The notes under the pieces were generated by a model that saw only the letters and a list, made by a program, of their open reading frames with translations, was not told where the DNA came from and did not search any database. Shown piece by piece: positions 41,652-42,314 of a DNA stretch of 42,314 nt; position 1 is the stretch's first letter, and each line of letters opens with the position of its first letter. Made by a program: the position numbers and the translations under genes. This DNA is from CAYUUP01 sp964447925 (GTDB lineage Bacteria > Bacillota > Clostridia > Oscillospirales > Oscillospiraceae), in the NCBI GenBank assembly GCA_964447925.1, contig CAYUUP010000004.1, forward strand, positions 1-42,314, read 5' to 3'.

Positions 41652-42314
41652 CATTTATCAAGGCAAACTTTCAGTATAACGACAATGAAATATCCATTGA
41701 ATTCCCCGTTTCCGAAAATGAGCTTTGTGCAAAACTTATGGAGCTTCATGCACCGGAGAATACCTCCAAACTGTTCCTTGCGGAAATGGAATATCCCTCG
41801 GAATTCGCAGTTCTGGAAAACACCTTTGTCAATCTCGATGAGCTGAACTTCCTTGCCAAGCGGATGGAAAGCTTCTGCGGCGATGAGGATCTGCAGTTTT
41901 TTGAGGCCATGAAGCTGGAACATTTCACAGAACTGAAAGACTTGATCAACCTGACCTTTAATGTGGACAAATTCACATTGATTCAGGATGTCAGCGATAT
42001 GAGAAAGATCGGAAGAACCTATCTGCTGGACAGAGAAGGATCGATTCCGGCTCATGATGAAGCCGATCCGAAATATGCAGCCATCGGGCGGGAACTGCTG
42101 CAGTCAGGGAATGGCATATTTACGGAACATGGGCTTCTCTTCCCGCACCGTGACAGGCCTTTTGAGGAACCGTATCAAGGGCAGACTTTCCCGGAATATT
42201 TCTATAACGTCTGCCTGCTGGTCGGTGAAATCACCTATCAGGATAAAACGGAGTATGTATATCTTCCCGATGACGGGCTGGCGATCAGCAAGGCAATCCG
42301 AAGGCTCGGAGCCG
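41645..42314 (+). CDS. ArdA-like antirestriction protein, 3' end outside the window
   Basis: The frame is open from ATG 41645 to the window edge (223 complete codons). It begins MLTFIKANFQYNDNEISIEF and contains NLDELNFLAKRMESF and a later IGRTYLLDREGSIP...IGRELLQSG region, a pattern I associate with the acidic ArdA/antirestriction proteins of Tn916- and Tn1549-type elements. Such proteins mimic DNA and inhibit type I restriction enzymes after transfer. GAGAGGGG precedes the start within the upstream gene. The identification is by sequence pattern and context, so moderate. Confidence 0.6.
   Translation, partial: MLTFIKANFQYNDNEISIEFPVSENELCAKLMELHAPENTSKLFLAEMEYPSEFAVLENTFVNLDELNFLAKRMESFCGDEDLQFFEAMKLEHFTELKDLINLTFNVDKFTLIQDVSDMRKIGRTYLLDREGSIPAHDEADPKYAAIGRELLQSGNGIFTEHGLLFPHRDRPFEEPYQGQTFPEYFYNVCLLVGEITYQDKTEYVYLPDDGLAISKAIRRLGA

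Larger units (their letters stand above)
40038..42314 (+). mobile_element. Left part of a Tn1549-like conjugative element (continues past the window)
   Basis: From the break in the ABC gene onward the content changes to genes typical of conjugative elements in gut Clostridia: two conserved accessory proteins and an ArdA-like antirestriction gene, all plus-strand and tightly packed. A terminator at 40157-40183 precedes them. The left boundary is placed where ABC homology stops; end repeats, integrase and relaxase are not in the window. Confidence 0.65.

Noticed and set aside
1..42314. CRISPR arrays, tRNA or rRNA genes
   Set aside because: No regularly spaced repeats were seen, no tRNA T-arm pattern in a cloverleaf context and no rRNA-like conserved segments.

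Overview
The window looks like chromosomal DNA of an anaerobic, endospore-forming Clostridia, most likely Oscillospirales (Flavonifractor/Intestinimonas-like). The sequence shows a sporulation sigma factor SigG with a sigma-F/sigma-G-type promoter, Firmicutes-style Shine-Dalgarno sequences, the der-plsY-gpsA order, lipoprotein ABC binding proteins, many flavin/Fe-S reductases and the left part of a Tn1549-like conjugative element. The genus assignment is inference. No rRNA, tRNA or CRISPR array was seen.

Layout. (1) 1-14.15 kb, island 1: a LysR-type regulator and a coupled membrane protein (minus strand) diverge from a co-oriented ten-gene run. That run holds an MFS transporter, a family-5 ABC importer (binding lipoprotein, two permeases, two ATPases), two tandem Old-Yellow-Enzyme/2,4-dienoyl-CoA-reductase-like Fe-S flavoenzymes and two unrecognised small proteins, and it ends at a hairpin terminator. 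(2) 14.15-15.0 kb: gene-poor, decayed DNA. (3) 15.0-26 kb, housekeeping core: der-plsY-gpsA (+), a small ORF, dusB, mnmE and a lipid-kinase-family gene (-), sigG (+), and copper homeostasis copA-csoR (-). (4) 26-38.9 kb, island 2: a phage-like remnant, a soluble FAD_binding_2 reductase (+), a ferredoxin-FAD_binding_2 fusion coupled to a GltD-like NAD(P)H oxidoreductase (-), an HxlR-type regulator (+), and a second complete family-5 ABC importer operon whose last gene is an orphan 5'-nucleotidase C-terminal-domain protein with a signal peptide and membrane anchor. (5) 38.9-42.3 kb, mobile-element zone: an IS21 istA fossil, a YtrA-type GntR regulator with a palindromic operator, an ABC ATPase gene cut at its Walker B aspartate by a conjugative element, and the first genes of that element running off the window.

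How the genes may work together (inference). Both islands pair a complete family-5 importer and a dedicated regulator with flavin reductases of families that reduce activated C=C bonds. The reading I find most interesting is two substrate-specific uptake-and-reduce modules, in which an imported small molecule (not necessarily a peptide) serves as electron acceptor or detoxification substrate. Island 1 would use NAD(P)H-linked FMN/4Fe-4S/FAD enzymes. Island 2 would use a two-protein electron chain from NAD(P)H through the GltD-like protein and ferredoxin domain to the FAD site. The substrates cannot be read from sequence.

Several details deserve a second look: copA has ACG where its initiator ATG is expected, both DppF-type ATPases carry LDGGR in place of LSGGQ, GC-rich hairpins without U-tracts sit between binding-protein and permease genes in both importers, and a well-signalled 73-codon ORF lies between gpsA and dusB.
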